A DNA stretch of 40,919 nt, from NCBI GenBank assembly GCA_022841905.1, contig JALHQO010000016.1:1-40919 (forward strand), in the 5' to 3' direction. Below the pieces are notes generated by a model. The model saw only the letters and a program-made list of their open reading frames with translations, had not been told where the DNA came from and ran no database searches. The DNA is from Hyphomonadaceae bacterium (GTDB lineage: Bacteria; Pseudomonadota; Alphaproteobacteria; Caulobacterales; Aquidulcibacteraceae). A program made the position numbers and the translations under genes. Positions 1-8,179 of the stretch are shown piece by piece; position 1 is the stretch's first letter; the number at the start of each line of letters is the position of its first letter.

Positions 1-2
1 CC

Positions 3-389
3 ACCGACAGGAGCGGTAAAGATTTCATCGCCGCCAACGGCGAGCATGAAGCGGCATACCACGTCGAGCGAGCGGGCCCAATCGCCGTGGCGGCCGCGAA
101 TGGTTTCCAGTGCAGCAGCGACTTCAACGGCGACGGCCGCGACGACAGCGGCGCGCTGGCGCTTTGGCTGATGAACGGCGCGGTCGCCAACGGCGTCGTC
201 ATCGGCTTTTCGGAGGCGGCGTGGCAAGTCGCCGGCGTCGGCGATTACAATGGCGACGGCCGCGATGACATCCTCTGGCTCAATGACGACGACACGCTCG
301 CCGCATGGTTCATGAACGGCGCAGTCGCCACCGGCCACATCATAGGCAATGTCAGCGACGACTGGAGCATCCTACCAGGCGGCGGTTAA
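3..389 (+). CDS. C-terminal fragment of an FG-GAP/VCBS-repeat protein (5' end outside window)
   Basis: The frame is open from the window edge to a TAA at 387-389, so only the C-terminus is present. It contains two copies of a repeat built around NGDGRDD (DFNGDGRDD, then DYNGDGRDDILW), each followed by a LWLMNGA/AWFMNGA strand and a W-x-V/I-x(2)-G stretch. This is the calcium-binding FG-GAP/VCBS blade pattern of large secreted or surface beta-propeller proteins. The GTG at position 87 is probably an internal codon, since the frame continues upstream. The stop overlaps the convergent oxidoreductase gene by four bases (TTAA serves both strands). The role of the full protein (adhesin, secreted enzyme or other) cannot be judged from this piece. 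Confidence 0.7.
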   Translation, partial: TDRSGKDFIAANGEHEAAYHVERAGPIAVAAANGFQCSSDFNGDGRDDSGALALWLMNGAVANGVVIGFSEAAWQVAGVGDYNGDGRDDILWLNDDDTLAAWFMNGAVATGHIIGNVSDDWSILPGGG

Positions 390-1516
390 AGCGACGCACT
401 GTCGGCGACGTGTTCCGCGATCGCTAATGACGACGTCAGGCCTGGGCTTTCTATGCCGAACAGGTTCACGAGCCCGATGAGGCCGTGTGTATCGGCGCCG
501 TCAACGCGAAAATCCGCAGCCGCTTGGCCGGGGCCGGAGAGTTTGGGGCGACAGCCGGCATAGTCTGGCGTGAGTGCTTGATCTGACAGCGCTGGCCAAT
601 AGCGGCGGATGGAGGCGTAAAAGCTTTCGGCGCGTTTGGGATCGACGCTGTAGTCAACTTTGGCGGGATCGGTTTCGCTCAGCCATTCGACATCTGGCCC
701 GAAGCGCATGCGGCTGCCGAGATCCAGCGTGAGGTGAACGCCGAGGCCGCCATCGACGGGCGCTGGATAAATCAAGCGCGAGAAAGCGGGCTGTGCGGCG
801 CAGCCGAAGTATGAACCTTTCGCGAGGATCAGCGGCGGGATGTGCTCGGCGGGCATGCCTTCGATGCTGGATGCGATGCGTTGCGCATCGAGGCCGGCGG
901 CGTTGATAAGGATGCGGCATGAAATGCGCGCCGGGGATTCGCCCCCGATGTCGATGTCGAAACCGTCTTTCGCTTTAGCGCCGCGCAGGAATGGTGCGTT
1001 GAGGGCGAGTGAGCCGCCAAGGGATTCCAATTCTCCCAGAAGCGCCAGCATGTAGCCATGGCTGTCGAGGATTCCGGTTTCGGCGGAGAGAAGGGCGGAG
1101 ACGCAATTCAGGTTGGCCTCGAGCGTTTTCGCTTCAGATGCGGTGAGCAAAGTGCAGTTCTCGACGCCGTTGTCCTGTGCCCGTTGATGCAAAGCTGCGA
1201 TCTGTGTTTCTTCAGCTCCATTCGTGGCGACGATCAGTTTTCCGCATTTCTTGTGGCCGACGTTGCGCGTTGCGAGATAGGCGTAAAGCTCGCGGCGGCC
1301 TTCGACGCAGAGTTGGTGCTTTAGGCTCCCTGTTGCGTAGTAAAGCCCCGCATGAATGACTTCGCTGTTGCGCGAACTGGTGCCTGAGCCGATCTGCGCC
1401 GCCGCCTCGAGCACAAGCACTTCGCGGCCACGGCGCGCGAGCTCGGCGGCGCAGGCAAGGCCCACGGCCCCGGCGCCGATGACAACGCACTCGATTTGGT
1501 AAATGTCAGCACTCAT
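386..1516 (-). CDS. FAD-dependent oxidoreductase, L-2-hydroxyglutarate oxidase/dehydrogenase (LhgO) type
   Basis: A 376-residue DAO-fold flavoprotein. The N-terminus has the dinucleotide motif VIGAGAVGLACA, then the family signature GSGTSSRNSEVIHAGLYY, where the histidine lies near the flavin in relatives, and GKLIVAT further on. These are hallmarks of the LhgO/L2HGDH family, which oxidises L-2-hydroxyglutarate to 2-oxoglutarate and passes electrons to the membrane quinone pool. Length matches the roughly 370-400 residues usual for the family. The start is the ATG at 1516, with no clear Shine-Dalgarno. Neighbours give no pathway context. Glycerol-3-phosphate or other 2-hydroxyacid oxidation is the alternative substrate class. 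Confidence 0.8.
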   Translation of the reverse strand: MSADIYQIECVVIGAGAVGLACAAELARRGREVLVLEAAAQIGSGTSSRNSEVIHAGLYYATGSLKHQLCVEGRRELYAYLATRNVGHKKCGKLIVATNGAEETQIAALHQRAQDNGVENCTLLTASEAKTLEANLNCVSALLSAETGILDSHGYMLALLGELESLGGSLALNAPFLRGAKAKDGFDIDIGGESPARISCRILINAAGLDAQRIASSIEGMPAEHIPPLILAKGSYFGCAAQPAFSRLIYPAPVDGGLGVHLTLDLGSRMRFGPDVEWLSETDPAKVDYSVDPKRAESFYASIRRYWPALSDQALTPDYAGCRPKLSGPGQAAADFRVDGADTHGLIGLVNLFGIESPGLTSSLAIAEHVADSASL

Positions 1517-1630
1517 GAGCGCAGCGTTTGTAGCGCGCGCGGGTGCGGCCGCACATGGCTTTCATGTGCGGGGTTTGGGGCGTGCGCGCGGGACGCGAGA
1601 TTTAGCTCGAATCGAAACATCGCGACGCGC

Positions 1631-1654
1631 TTGAGTTCGCTTTTTCCCTACACC
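1631..1654 (+). promoter_or_regulatory. candidate housekeeping promoter of the bciA-like gene
   Basis: TTGAGT (1631-1636), a 10-bp spacer and CCTACACC (1647-1654) resemble the Caulobacter-type TTGACGS / N10-14 / GCTANAWC promoter, with six of eight matches at -10. It would start transcription about 10 bases before the ATG at 1672. This is inferred from a pattern match only. Confidence 0.3.
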
Positions 1655-1671
1655 ATAGTCGCCCGGCCAGC

Positions 1672-2664
1672 ATGACCGAACACTCCGAGCCCTCCGCGCG
1701 ACCGCGCCGCGTTTTTGTGTTGGGTGCGACGGGCACGATCGGCAGGGCGACGGTGCGGGCGTTGGTCGAGAAGGGCTATGACATTGTTTGCTTCGTCCGC
1801 CCTGGGCCTGATCGCAGCGAAGGCATGTTCGAGGGCGTGCAGGTGCGCTTCGGCGCGCTGACGAGCGCGGAGGCGCTGGCGCGCGATGGTTTTCGCGGCG
1901 AGGCGTTTGATATCGTGCTCTCATGCATGGCCTCGCGCATGGGCGCGCCGAAGGATGCGTGGGCGGTTGATTATCAGGCGCATGCGGATGCTTTGAAGGC
2001 GGCGAAGGCTGCGGGCGTGCGCCAGTTCGTGCTGCTCTCGGCGATTTGCGTGCAGAAGCCGGTTCTGGCGTTTCAGAAAGCGAAGCTCGCGTTTGAGCAG
2101 GAGCTGATGGCGTCCGGCCTCGATTATTCGATCGTGCGCGCGACGGCTTTTTTCAAATCGCTCTCCGGTCAGATCGAGCGCGTGAAAAGCGGCAAGCCAT
2201 TCCTGGTGTTCGGCGATGGTTGTCTCACCGCGTGCAAGCCGATCAGTGACGCTGATCTTGGCCGCTATTTGGCCGACTGTGTGGACGATCCGACGCGGCG
2301 CAATCGCGTGCTGCCGATCGGTGGGCCGGGGCCGGCGATCACGCCGCAGGATCAGGCAGAGCACTTGTTTGCACTGCTCGGCCGCGAGCCGCGCGTTTCG
2401 CGCGTTCCGGTGGCGATGCTCGATGCGATCGTCGCAACGCTGTCAACGCTCGGCGCGATCATTCCGCCGTTGCGCGACAAAGCCGAACTCGCGCGCATCG
2501 GGCGCTATTATGCGACCGAGTCGATGCTGGTGCTCGATCCGGTGACTGGGCGCTACGATGCGGAAGCTACGCCGGAGGCGGGGCGCGATACGTTATTTGA
2601 GCACTATGCGCGGCTAGTTGCGGGCGAGGACGCGGCGGAGCGTGGGGCGCATAGTGTTTTTTAG
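1672..2664 (+). CDS. bciA: divinyl (proto)chlorophyllide a 8-vinyl-reductase homologue, BciA/DVR family
   Basis: A 330-residue NAD(P)-binding Rossmann protein. It carries GATGTIGR at the N-terminus and then a run of motifs I recognise from plant DVR and bacterial BciA: LLSAICVQKP, FQKAKLAFE, YSIVRATAFFKSLSGQ, LVFGDG, ACKPISDADL, LPIGGPGPAITP and RIGRYYATESMLVLDP. The known family enzyme uses NADPH to reduce the C8 vinyl group of divinyl (proto)chlorophyllide in (bacterio)chlorophyll synthesis. No other bacteriochlorophyll, carotenoid-synthesis or puf/puh gene lies in this window, so the gene stands alone. Either a photosynthesis cluster lies elsewhere in the genome or the enzyme acts on another substrate. 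A hairpin terminator follows at 2678-2700. Family assignment is firm; physiological role is not. Confidence 0.85.
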   Translation: MTEHSEPSARPRRVFVLGATGTIGRATVRALVEKGYDIVCFVRPGPDRSEGMFEGVQVRFGALTSAEALARDGFRGEAFDIVLSCMASRMGAPKDAWAVDYQAHADALKAAKAAGVRQFVLLSAICVQKPVLAFQKAKLAFEQELMASGLDYSIVRATAFFKSLSGQIERVKSGKPFLVFGDGCLTACKPISDADLGRYLADCVDDPTRRNRVLPIGGPGPAITPQDQAEHLFALLGREPRVSRVPVAMLDAIVATLSTLGAIIPPLRDKAELARIGRYYATESMLVLDPVTGRYDAEATPEAGRDTLFEHYARLVAGEDAAERGAHSVF

Positions 2665-2677
2665 AAGGGACCCTGTT

Positions 2678-2700
2678 CCTTCTCCTTAACCAGGAGAAGG
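2678..2700. terminator. stem-loop between convergent bciA and gnnB
   Basis: A perfect 9-bp stem (CCTTCTCCT / AGGAGAAGG) with the five-base loop TAACC fills the 40-bp gap between two converging genes. There is no clear U-tract on either side, so it may be a weak bidirectional terminator or an RNA-end stabiliser. Confidence 0.5.
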
Positions 2701-2704
2701 CCGC

Positions 2705-3835
2705 TCAACTTCCAGCCGTCACAAATTCTCGGATCGCATTCGTAATCTTCGTCTGCGTCTGCCCATCCAGATACGGATGCATCGGCAGAGCTAGCACGCG
2801 GTGCGCGATGGCTTCGCTGACGGCGAGGCCGCCGGCGCCGATGGGGTAGCTTTCGTACGCGGTCTGTTTGTGCAGCGGCTTTGGATAGTATTGCGCCGTC
2901 GGGATGCCGGCTTCACGCAAATGCGCGGCGAGGCCGTCGCGGTTGTCGGCTTCGATGACGTATTGCGCCCAAGTCGAGACGCCGCCTTCGATGACTTTCG
3001 GCGTTTGCACGACGCCTTCGAGCATTTGCGCGTAGCGGTCGGCGATCTCGTTTCTCGCGACGATTTCGTCGGCGAAGATGGCGAGCTTTTCGATCAGGAT
3101 CGCGGCTTGGATGGTGTCGAGGCGCGAGTTCATGCCGATTCTAGCACAGTTGTATTTGTCGTCGCCGCTGGCGCCGTGGAAGGCGAGCGAGCGCATCAGG
3201 ACGTTGTCGTCGTCGCTATTTGTGAGTGTCGCGCCGCCATCTCCGTAGCAGCCGAGGGGCTTGGCTGGGAAGAATGATGTGGTTTGCGCGTCGGCCCAGT
3301 GCATCGGGTGCTTGCCGCCCAAAGTCGCGCCGAAGCCTTGGGCGCTATCGGCGATGAGCTTCAAGCCTTCGCGTTTGCAGATGGCGGCGATGGCCGGATA
3401 ATCGGCCGGTTGGCCGAAGAGATCGACGGCGATGACGGCGCGGGGTTTCAGCTTGCCATCGCGCTTGATGCCGGCAATCGCGGCTTCGAGCGACGCGGGA
3501 TCGATGTTGTAGGTATCGGGCAGCACGTCGACGAAGACGGGCGTCGCGTTCGTCCATGGCACGATCTCGGCGGTCGCGGCGAAGGTGAAGCTCGGGCAGA
3601 ACACCGCGTCGCCTTCGCTCACGCCCCAGGCCCAAAGCGGCAGCACCAGCGCATCGGTGCCGTTTGCGTTGCCGATGCAATGCTTGGCTTGCGCGAACGC
3701 GGCGAGCTGGGCTTCGAGCGCCTTCACTTCGGGGCCGAAGATGTAGGCGCCTGAGGCGATCACCTTGGCGACGGCGGCGTCGATCTTATCGGCGATACGT
3801 GCGCGTTGGGCTTGGAGGTCGATGAAGGGGATCAT
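2705..3835 (-). CDS. gnnB: DegT/DnrJ/EryC1 aminotransferase, probable UDP-GlcNAc3N transaminase GnnB
   Basis: A 376-residue PLP-dependent sugar aminotransferase. The start MIPFIDLQAQ, the GNANGTDAL phosphate-binding loop (about 55-63), D163 in IADSAQGFGA and the PLP lysine K192 in FFPAKPLGCYGDGGA are all present. I chose the ATG at 3835 rather than an earlier one because MIPFIDLQ is the usual family N-terminus and because upstream codons would run into gnnA. It lies 10 bp after gnnA in the glmS-gnnA-gnnB operon. In GnnA/GnnB systems the pair turns UDP-GlcNAc into UDP-GlcNAc3N for 2,3-diamino-glucose lipid A; GnnB transfers the amino group from glutamate to the 3-keto sugar. A WbpE/WlbC-like role on a uronic acid sugar is the alternative. 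Confidence 0.7.
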   Translation of the reverse strand: MIPFIDLQAQRARIADKIDAAVAKVIASGAYIFGPEVKALEAQLAAFAQAKHCIGNANGTDALVLPLWAWGVSEGDAVFCPSFTFAATAEIVPWTNATPVFVDVLPDTYNIDPASLEAAIAGIKRDGKLKPRAVIAVDLFGQPADYPAIAAICKREGLKLIADSAQGFGATLGGKHPMHWADAQTTSFFPAKPLGCYGDGGATLTNSDDDNVLMRSLAFHGASGDDKYNCARIGMNSRLDTIQAAILIEKLAIFADEIVARNEIADRYAQMLEGVVQTPKVIEGGVSTWAQYVIEADNRDGLAAHLREAGIPTAQYYPKPLHKQTAYESYPIGAGGLAVSEAIAHRVLALPMHPYLDGQTQTKITNAIREFVTAGS

Positions 3836-3845
3836 GATCGTTCGC

Positions 3846-4769
3846 TTAGCTGAGTGAAGGAAGGCCGCTGGCGTCATCGACGGCCAGCGCGAGTTCGAGA
3901 ACGGCAAGCGCTTCTTCGCCATTGACGACGGGGCGTTTGGCAACGCCGAGCACAGCGTCGATAAACTGCGCGACGTTGGCGCCAAGCGGATCGCTGCCGA
4001 TGCGTGTCTCGGCGAAGGCGGCGTTGAGCGGGAAGTTGGTGGTATTCGAGAAGGCGCGGGTCAGGAAGTCGATGTTCACCTCGCCGCTCGGATAAACCGC
4101 GCGCATGAAGCGGCGGCGCGCCTCGGCGACGCGGCTGGAGATGAAGACGGCTTCGGCGCCGCCGAACGCCAGGCGCGCTTCGATGCAGTCGGCGGTTTTG
4201 CCTTTGTCGCTACGCGCCGTGGCGAGCACGCCTTCCGGTTTGCGGCCGAGCAGCTGCAGCGCCAGATCGAGATCGTGGACCATGAGGTCGAGCGTGACGG
4301 AAACGTCGGCGCTGCGGCCCGTCCATGGGCCCTCTCGGACGCTTTCGATGCGCGTGGGTTTTTCGGGCGCTGCGAGCAAGCCCATCGCTTCAAACACGAG
4401 GCGCTCTTGATGGCCGCAGGCAAGGGTGAGGTTTTTCGTGCGCGCGAGTTCGACAAGCTGCTTGCCGGTGGCGACATCGGTGGCGAGCGGCTTTTCCACG
4501 AGCACGTGCTTGCCGGCTTCCAGCGCGCGCTTGGCGGCGGCGCCGTGGAAGGAAGGCGGGCTGGCGATGGTGAGGATATCGATTTCGCCGAGCAGGGCGC
4601 CCAGCGTATCGAAGCTCTGCGCGCCGTGGGTGTTGGCGAGTTCGGTGGCGCGTTCGTCGTCGGGATCGTGCACGCCGATGAATTTGACGCGCGCGTCTTC
4701 GCTATATTTGCGCGCGTGAATGCGCCCGAAGGCGCCTGCGCCGAGCACGCCTGCACGGAGCTTCGTCAT
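3846..4769 (-). CDS. gnnA: Gfo/Idh/MocA sugar-nucleotide dehydrogenase, probable GnnA
   Basis: A 307-residue NAD-dependent oxidoreductase with the N-terminal GVLGAGAFGRIHA Rossmann motif, the family EKPLA motif (K93, catalytic lysine) and MVHDLDLALQLLG in the C-terminal domain. Its ATG overlaps the glmS stop (ATGA, 4766-4769), so translation is likely coupled. The gene is followed 10 bp later by a DegT aminotransferase. A 3-dehydrogenase next to a DegT transaminase behind glmS is what one expects for GnnA, which oxidises the 3-OH of UDP-GlcNAc. Caulobacter lipid A is known to contain 2,3-diamino-2,3-dideoxyglucose, which supports this reading if the host is a relative. WlbA/WbpB-type activity remains possible. 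Confidence 0.65.
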   Translation of the reverse strand: MTKLRAGVLGAGAFGRIHARKYSEDARVKFIGVHDPDDERATELANTHGAQSFDTLGALLGEIDILTIASPPSFHGAAAKRALEAGKHVLVEKPLATDVATGKQLVELARTKNLTLACGHQERLVFEAMGLLAAPEKPTRIESVREGPWTGRSADVSVTLDLMVHDLDLALQLLGRKPEGVLATARSDKGKTADCIEARLAFGGAEAVFISSRVAEARRRFMRAVYPSGEVNIDFLTRAFSNTTNFPLNAAFAETRIGSDPLGANVAQFIDAVLGVAKRPVVNGEEALAVLELALAVDDASGLPSLS

Positions 4770-6589
4770 TCCACCGTCACCGATTTGGCGAGGTTGCGCG
4801 GCTGATCGACGTCGGTGCCTTTTTGCACGGCCGTTAGATAGGCCAGCAGCTGGATCGGAATCGAGTACACGAGCGGCGCGACGAAGGGATCGCAGGCGGG
4901 CGTCAGGATGATGTGCTGGGCGATGTCTGCGCAGGCCGCGGCGCCGGCGGGATCGGTGATGACGATGAGCTTGCCGCCGCGCGCGTTGACTTCCTGCATG
5001 TTGGAGAGCGTTTTCTCGAACAGAGCGTCATGCGGCGCGACGACGACGACGGGCGTATGCTCGTCGATCAGTGCGATGGGGCCGTGCTTCAGTTCGCCGG
5101 CGGCGTAGCCTTCGGCGTGGATGTAGGAAATTTCCTTCAGCTTCAGCGCGCCTTCGAGCGCAATCGGGTAGTGCACGCCGCGGCCGAGATAGAGCACGTC
5201 GCGCGCTTGCGCGAGCTCGGCGGCGATGGCTTCGATTTCGGGCTCGACCTTGAGCGCGTCGGCGATCAGGCGCGGGGTTTCCATGAGCGCATGGACGAGG
5301 CGGCCCTCTTCTTGGCTCGACAGCGTGCCCTTGGCGCGGCCAACGGCGATGGCGAGCGCTGCTAGCGCGGAAAGCTGTGCGGTGAACGCTTTCGTTGAGG
5401 CGACGCCGATCTCAGGGCCGGCGAGTGTCGGCAGGCGCGCATCGGCTTCGCGCCAGATCGTGCTCTCGGGCACGTTGACGACGGCGAGCGTCTTCAAGCC
5501 TTGCTCTTTGCAGTAGCGGAGCGCTGCCAATGTGTCGGCGGTTTCGCCCGATTGGCTGACGAAGACGGCGAAGCTCTTCTTCGCGAAAGCCGGTTTGCGA
5601 TAGCGGAATTCGCTGGCGATGTCGGTCTCGACGGCGATGCCGGCATATTGTTCGAGCCAGTATTCGGCGACGCGACCGGCGTAGTGTGCTGTGCCGCAGC
5701 CGATGATGATGGCGTTGTCGGCGGCGAGATCGACGCCGTCGAGATCCGGCATCTGCACGGTCTCGTCGTTGGCGTTGACGTAGCGCGTGATGGTGCGGGC
5801 GGTGGTTTCCGACTGCTCGTAGATTTCCTTCTGCATGAAGTGGCGGTGGTTGCCCTTCTCAACGGCTGCGGCGCCGCCGGCGAAGATGTGGACTTGGCGC
5901 TCGGCGATCTGACCGGCGGCGTCCAAGACTTTGACCTTGGTGTGGGAGAGGACGGCGATGTCGCCTTCCTCCAGAAACATGACGCGCGTGGTGAACGGCG
6001 AGACCGCGATGGCGTCGGAGCCGAGATACATCTCGCCGTCGCCAATGCCGACGGCAAGGGGGCTGCCTTTGCGGGCGCCGATCAGAATGTCGTCGTCGCC
6101 GGCAAACAGCATGGCGATGCCGAACGCGCCTTCGAGGCGGCGGACGGCGGCGATGGCCGCTTGTTCGGGCGACTTGCCCTTGTCGAGTTCGGAGGAGACG
6201 AGGTGGGCGATGACTTCGCTATCGGTCTCCGAGGCGAACGTGTGGCCGGCCTTGATCAGTTCTTCGCGCAGCGGGCGGAAGTTTTCGATGATGCCGTTAT
6301 GGACGATGGCGACTTTGTCGGTCGCGTGCGGGTGAGCGTTGGCGGTGGTCGGCGCGCCGTGCGTGGCCCAGCGCGTGTGGCCGATGCCGGTTGTGCCCGG
6401 GAGCGGATTGGCGGCGAGTTCGGTTTCCAGGTTCGCCAGTTTGCCGGCGGCGCGGCGGCGCTGGATCGCGCCGTTCTCCAAAGCGGCGACGCCAGCGGAA
6501 TCATAGCCCCGGTATTCCAGCCGCTTCAGCGACTCCACCAGCCGGGGCGCGACGGGGGTGTTTCCCAAAATGCCAATGATGCCGCACAT
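4766..6589 (-). CDS. glmS: glutamine-fructose-6-phosphate aminotransferase (isomerizing) GlmS
   Basis: A 607-residue cytosolic enzyme making glucosamine-6-P from fructose-6-P and glutamine, the entry step to UDP-GlcNAc. It begins MCGIIGILG, giving the class II amidotransferase nucleophile Cys at residue 2. GHTRWATHG follows in the glutaminase domain. Two SIS domains form the C-terminal half (CGTAHYAG, VSQSGETADTLAAL, then GRGVHYPIALEGALKLKEISY), and the protein ends DQPRNLAKSVTVE as usual. Length is standard. It is the first gene of an apparent glmS-gnnA-gnnB operon and is divergent from glmM over a 187-bp gap. No glmS ribozyme is expected or seen; that element belongs to Gram-positive bacteria. 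Confidence 0.97.
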   Translation of the reverse strand: MCGIIGILGNTPVAPRLVESLKRLEYRGYDSAGVAALENGAIQRRRAAGKLANLETELAANPLPGTTGIGHTRWATHGAPTTANAHPHATDKVAIVHNGIIENFRPLREELIKAGHTFASETDSEVIAHLVSSELDKGKSPEQAAIAAVRRLEGAFGIAMLFAGDDDILIGARKGSPLAVGIGDGEMYLGSDAIAVSPFTTRVMFLEEGDIAVLSHTKVKVLDAAGQIAERQVHIFAGGAAAVEKGNHRHFMQKEIYEQSETTARTITRYVNANDETVQMPDLDGVDLAADNAIIIGCGTAHYAGRVAEYWLEQYAGIAVETDIASEFRYRKPAFAKKSFAVFVSQSGETADTLAALRYCKEQGLKTLAVVNVPESTIWREADARLPTLAGPEIGVASTKAFTAQLSALAALAIAVGRAKGTLSSQEEGRLVHALMETPRLIADALKVEPEIEAIAAELAQARDVLYLGRGVHYPIALEGALKLKEISYIHAEGYAAGELKHGPIALIDEHTPVVVVAPHDALFEKTLSNMQEVNARGGKLIVITDPAGAAACADIAQHIILTPACDPFVAPLVYSIPIQLLAYLTAVQKGTDVDQPRNLAKSVTVE

Positions 6590-6638
6590 GCGTCTCGGAC
6601 CCGCCTTCGTTAATTCTCAGGGATAAACTATACGCGCT

Positions 6639-6655
6639 GCGACCTTCCGGGTCGC
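6639..6655. other. small inverted repeat in the glmS/glmM intergenic region
   Basis: GCGACC and GGTCGC form a 6-bp stem (about 8 bp if a wobble is allowed) around the loop TTCCG, about 50 bp upstream of the glmS ATG in the 187-bp divergent promoter region. It could be an operator or a 5'-leader hairpin. Nothing in the sequence tells which. Confidence 0.3.
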
Positions 6656-6776
6656 GGATGATGTAATGCGTAGCGCTTCGTGATTTGTCCCGGCGTTCTC
6701 ATGCCTGCCCGGCCATTGATTTGCATCTCAATTAGTCTTTCAACTTGCGACGGTTTTTCAGGGAGTACGGTCACCC

Positions 6777-8138
6777 ATGACCAGGGCCTATTTCGGGACG
6801 GACGGCATCCGCGGGACAGCCAATAGCTTCCCCATGACGCCCGAAGTGGCGATGCGGGTGGGCCTGGCCGCCGGCAAGCGCTTCCGCTCGGCCGACGACC
6901 GCCGCCATCTGGTGGTGATCGGCAAGGACACCCGGCTCTCGGGCTACATGCTGGAGCCGGCGCTGACGGCGGGGTTCACGGCGGCGGGCATGGACGTGGT
7001 GCTGTTTGGGCCGCTGCCGACGCCGGCTGTCGCCATGCTGACGCGGAGCTTGCGGGCCGATCTGGGCGTTATGCTCTCGGCTTCGCACAACAAGTTCGCC
7101 GATAACGGCATTAAGCTGTTCGGGCCGGACGGCTACAAGATGTCGGACCAAGCCGAACTCGAAATCGAGCAGTTGATGGACGGCAAGCTCGATGAACACT
7201 TGGCCGCGCCCGATAAGCTCGGCCGCGCTCGGCGGATCGATGATGCCCAGGCGCGCTATGTCGAAATCGTCAAGGCGACGTTCCCGAAGAAGCTGACGCT
7301 GAAGGGTCTTCGCATCGTCATCGATGCCGCCAATGGCGCCGGCTACAAAGTGGCGCCGGTGGCGCTTTATGAATTGGGCGCCGAGGTGATCAAGCTCGGC
7401 GTCGATCCGGATGGGTTTAACATCAATCACGAAGTCGGCTCGACCGACACGCGCTCGCTGAAAGACGCTGTGCTGAAATTCCGCGCCGATATCGGCATCG
7501 CGCTCGATGGCGATGCCGACCGCGTCGTCATCGTCGATGAAAAGGGCAATACGATCGACGGCGACCAGCTGATGGCGCTGATCGCCAAGAATTGGAAAGA
7601 GCAGGGCACGCTGACTAAGGGCGGCATCGTCGCCACGGTGATGAGCAATCTCGGGCTCGAGCGTTTTCTCGATGGATTGAAGCTGAAATTAGAGCGCACC
7701 AAGGTGGGCGACCGCTACGTCGTCGAGCAGATGCGCGCTAAGGGTTATAATGTCGGCGGCGAGCAATCGGGCCATATTATTCTGAGCGATTTTTCCACCA
7801 CGGGCGATGGCCTGTTGGCGGCGCTGCAAGTGCTGGCGGTGATCGTGCAATCGGGCAAGCCGGCGAGTGAGGTGTGCAAATTGTTCGAGCCAGCGCCGCA
7901 AATTCTTGAGAACGTGCGCTACGAAAAGGGCAAGCCTGATCCGATGGAAGCAGCGGCTGTGAAGGACGCGATTCGTGCGGCGGAAGCGTCATTGACCGGA
8001 ACGGGGCGTTTGCTGGTTCGCAAAAGCGGGACCGAGCCGCTGGTGCGCATCATGGCCGAGGGCGATGACGAGAGACTTGTGCGCGCGGCCGTGAACGATG
8101 TGAAGGCGGCGGTCGTGGCGGCCGCGAAGGCGGCGTGA
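6777..8138 (+). CDS. glmM: phosphoglucosamine mutase GlmM
   Basis: A 453-residue alpha-D-phosphohexomutase that converts glucosamine-6-P to glucosamine-1-P on the way to UDP-GlcNAc. It starts [12 protein letters not shown], the GlmM hallmark. The phosphoserine loop SASHNK has the catalytic serine at S103, the metal-binding loop DGDADR lies at 244-249, the sugar loop GGEQSGH follows, and the phosphate-binding C-terminal domain ends [15 protein letters not shown]. Length is standard. It is transcribed away from glmS, so the two consecutive steps of the pathway share one intergenic region and could be co-regulated. The ATG follows GGAGTACGGTCACCC, giving a weak ribosome site. Confidence 0.97.
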   Translation: MTRAYFGTDGIRGTANSFPMTPEVAMRVGLAAGKRFRSADDRRHLVVIGKDTRLSGYMLEPALTAGFTAAGMDVVLFGPLPTPAVAMLTRSLRADLGVMLSASHNKFADNGIKLFGPDGYKMSDQAELEIEQLMDGKLDEHLAAPDKLGRARRIDDAQARYVEIVKATFPKKLTLKGLRIVIDAANGAGYKVAPVALYELGAEVIKLGVDPDGFNINHEVGSTDTRSLKDAVLKFRADIGIALDGDADRVVIVDEKGNTIDGDQLMALIAKNWKEQGTLTKGGIVATVMSNLGLERFLDGLKLKLERTKVGDRYVVEQMRAKGYNVGGEQSGHIILSDFSTTGDGLLAALQVLAVIVQSGKPASEVCKLFEPAPQILENVRYEKGKPDPMEAAAVKDAIRAAEASLTGTGRLLVRKSGTEPLVRIMAEGDDERLVRAAVNDVKAAVVAAAKAA

Positions 8139-8179
8139 TTTCGCTTTCGCCGAATCCGCGCTCGTGTTGAGATTGCCGC

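Noticed and set aside
5501-6613. A 370-codon plus-strand open frame opposite glmS
   Set aside because: It is antisense to an unmistakable GlmS. Its translation is a Gly/Asp/Val-rich shadow without family motifs.
6590-6776. Possible glmS ribozyme or GlcN6P-responsive element
   Set aside because: Only a small hairpin is present. The known ribozyme fold and its conserved core are not seen, and Alphaproteobacteria are not known to use it.
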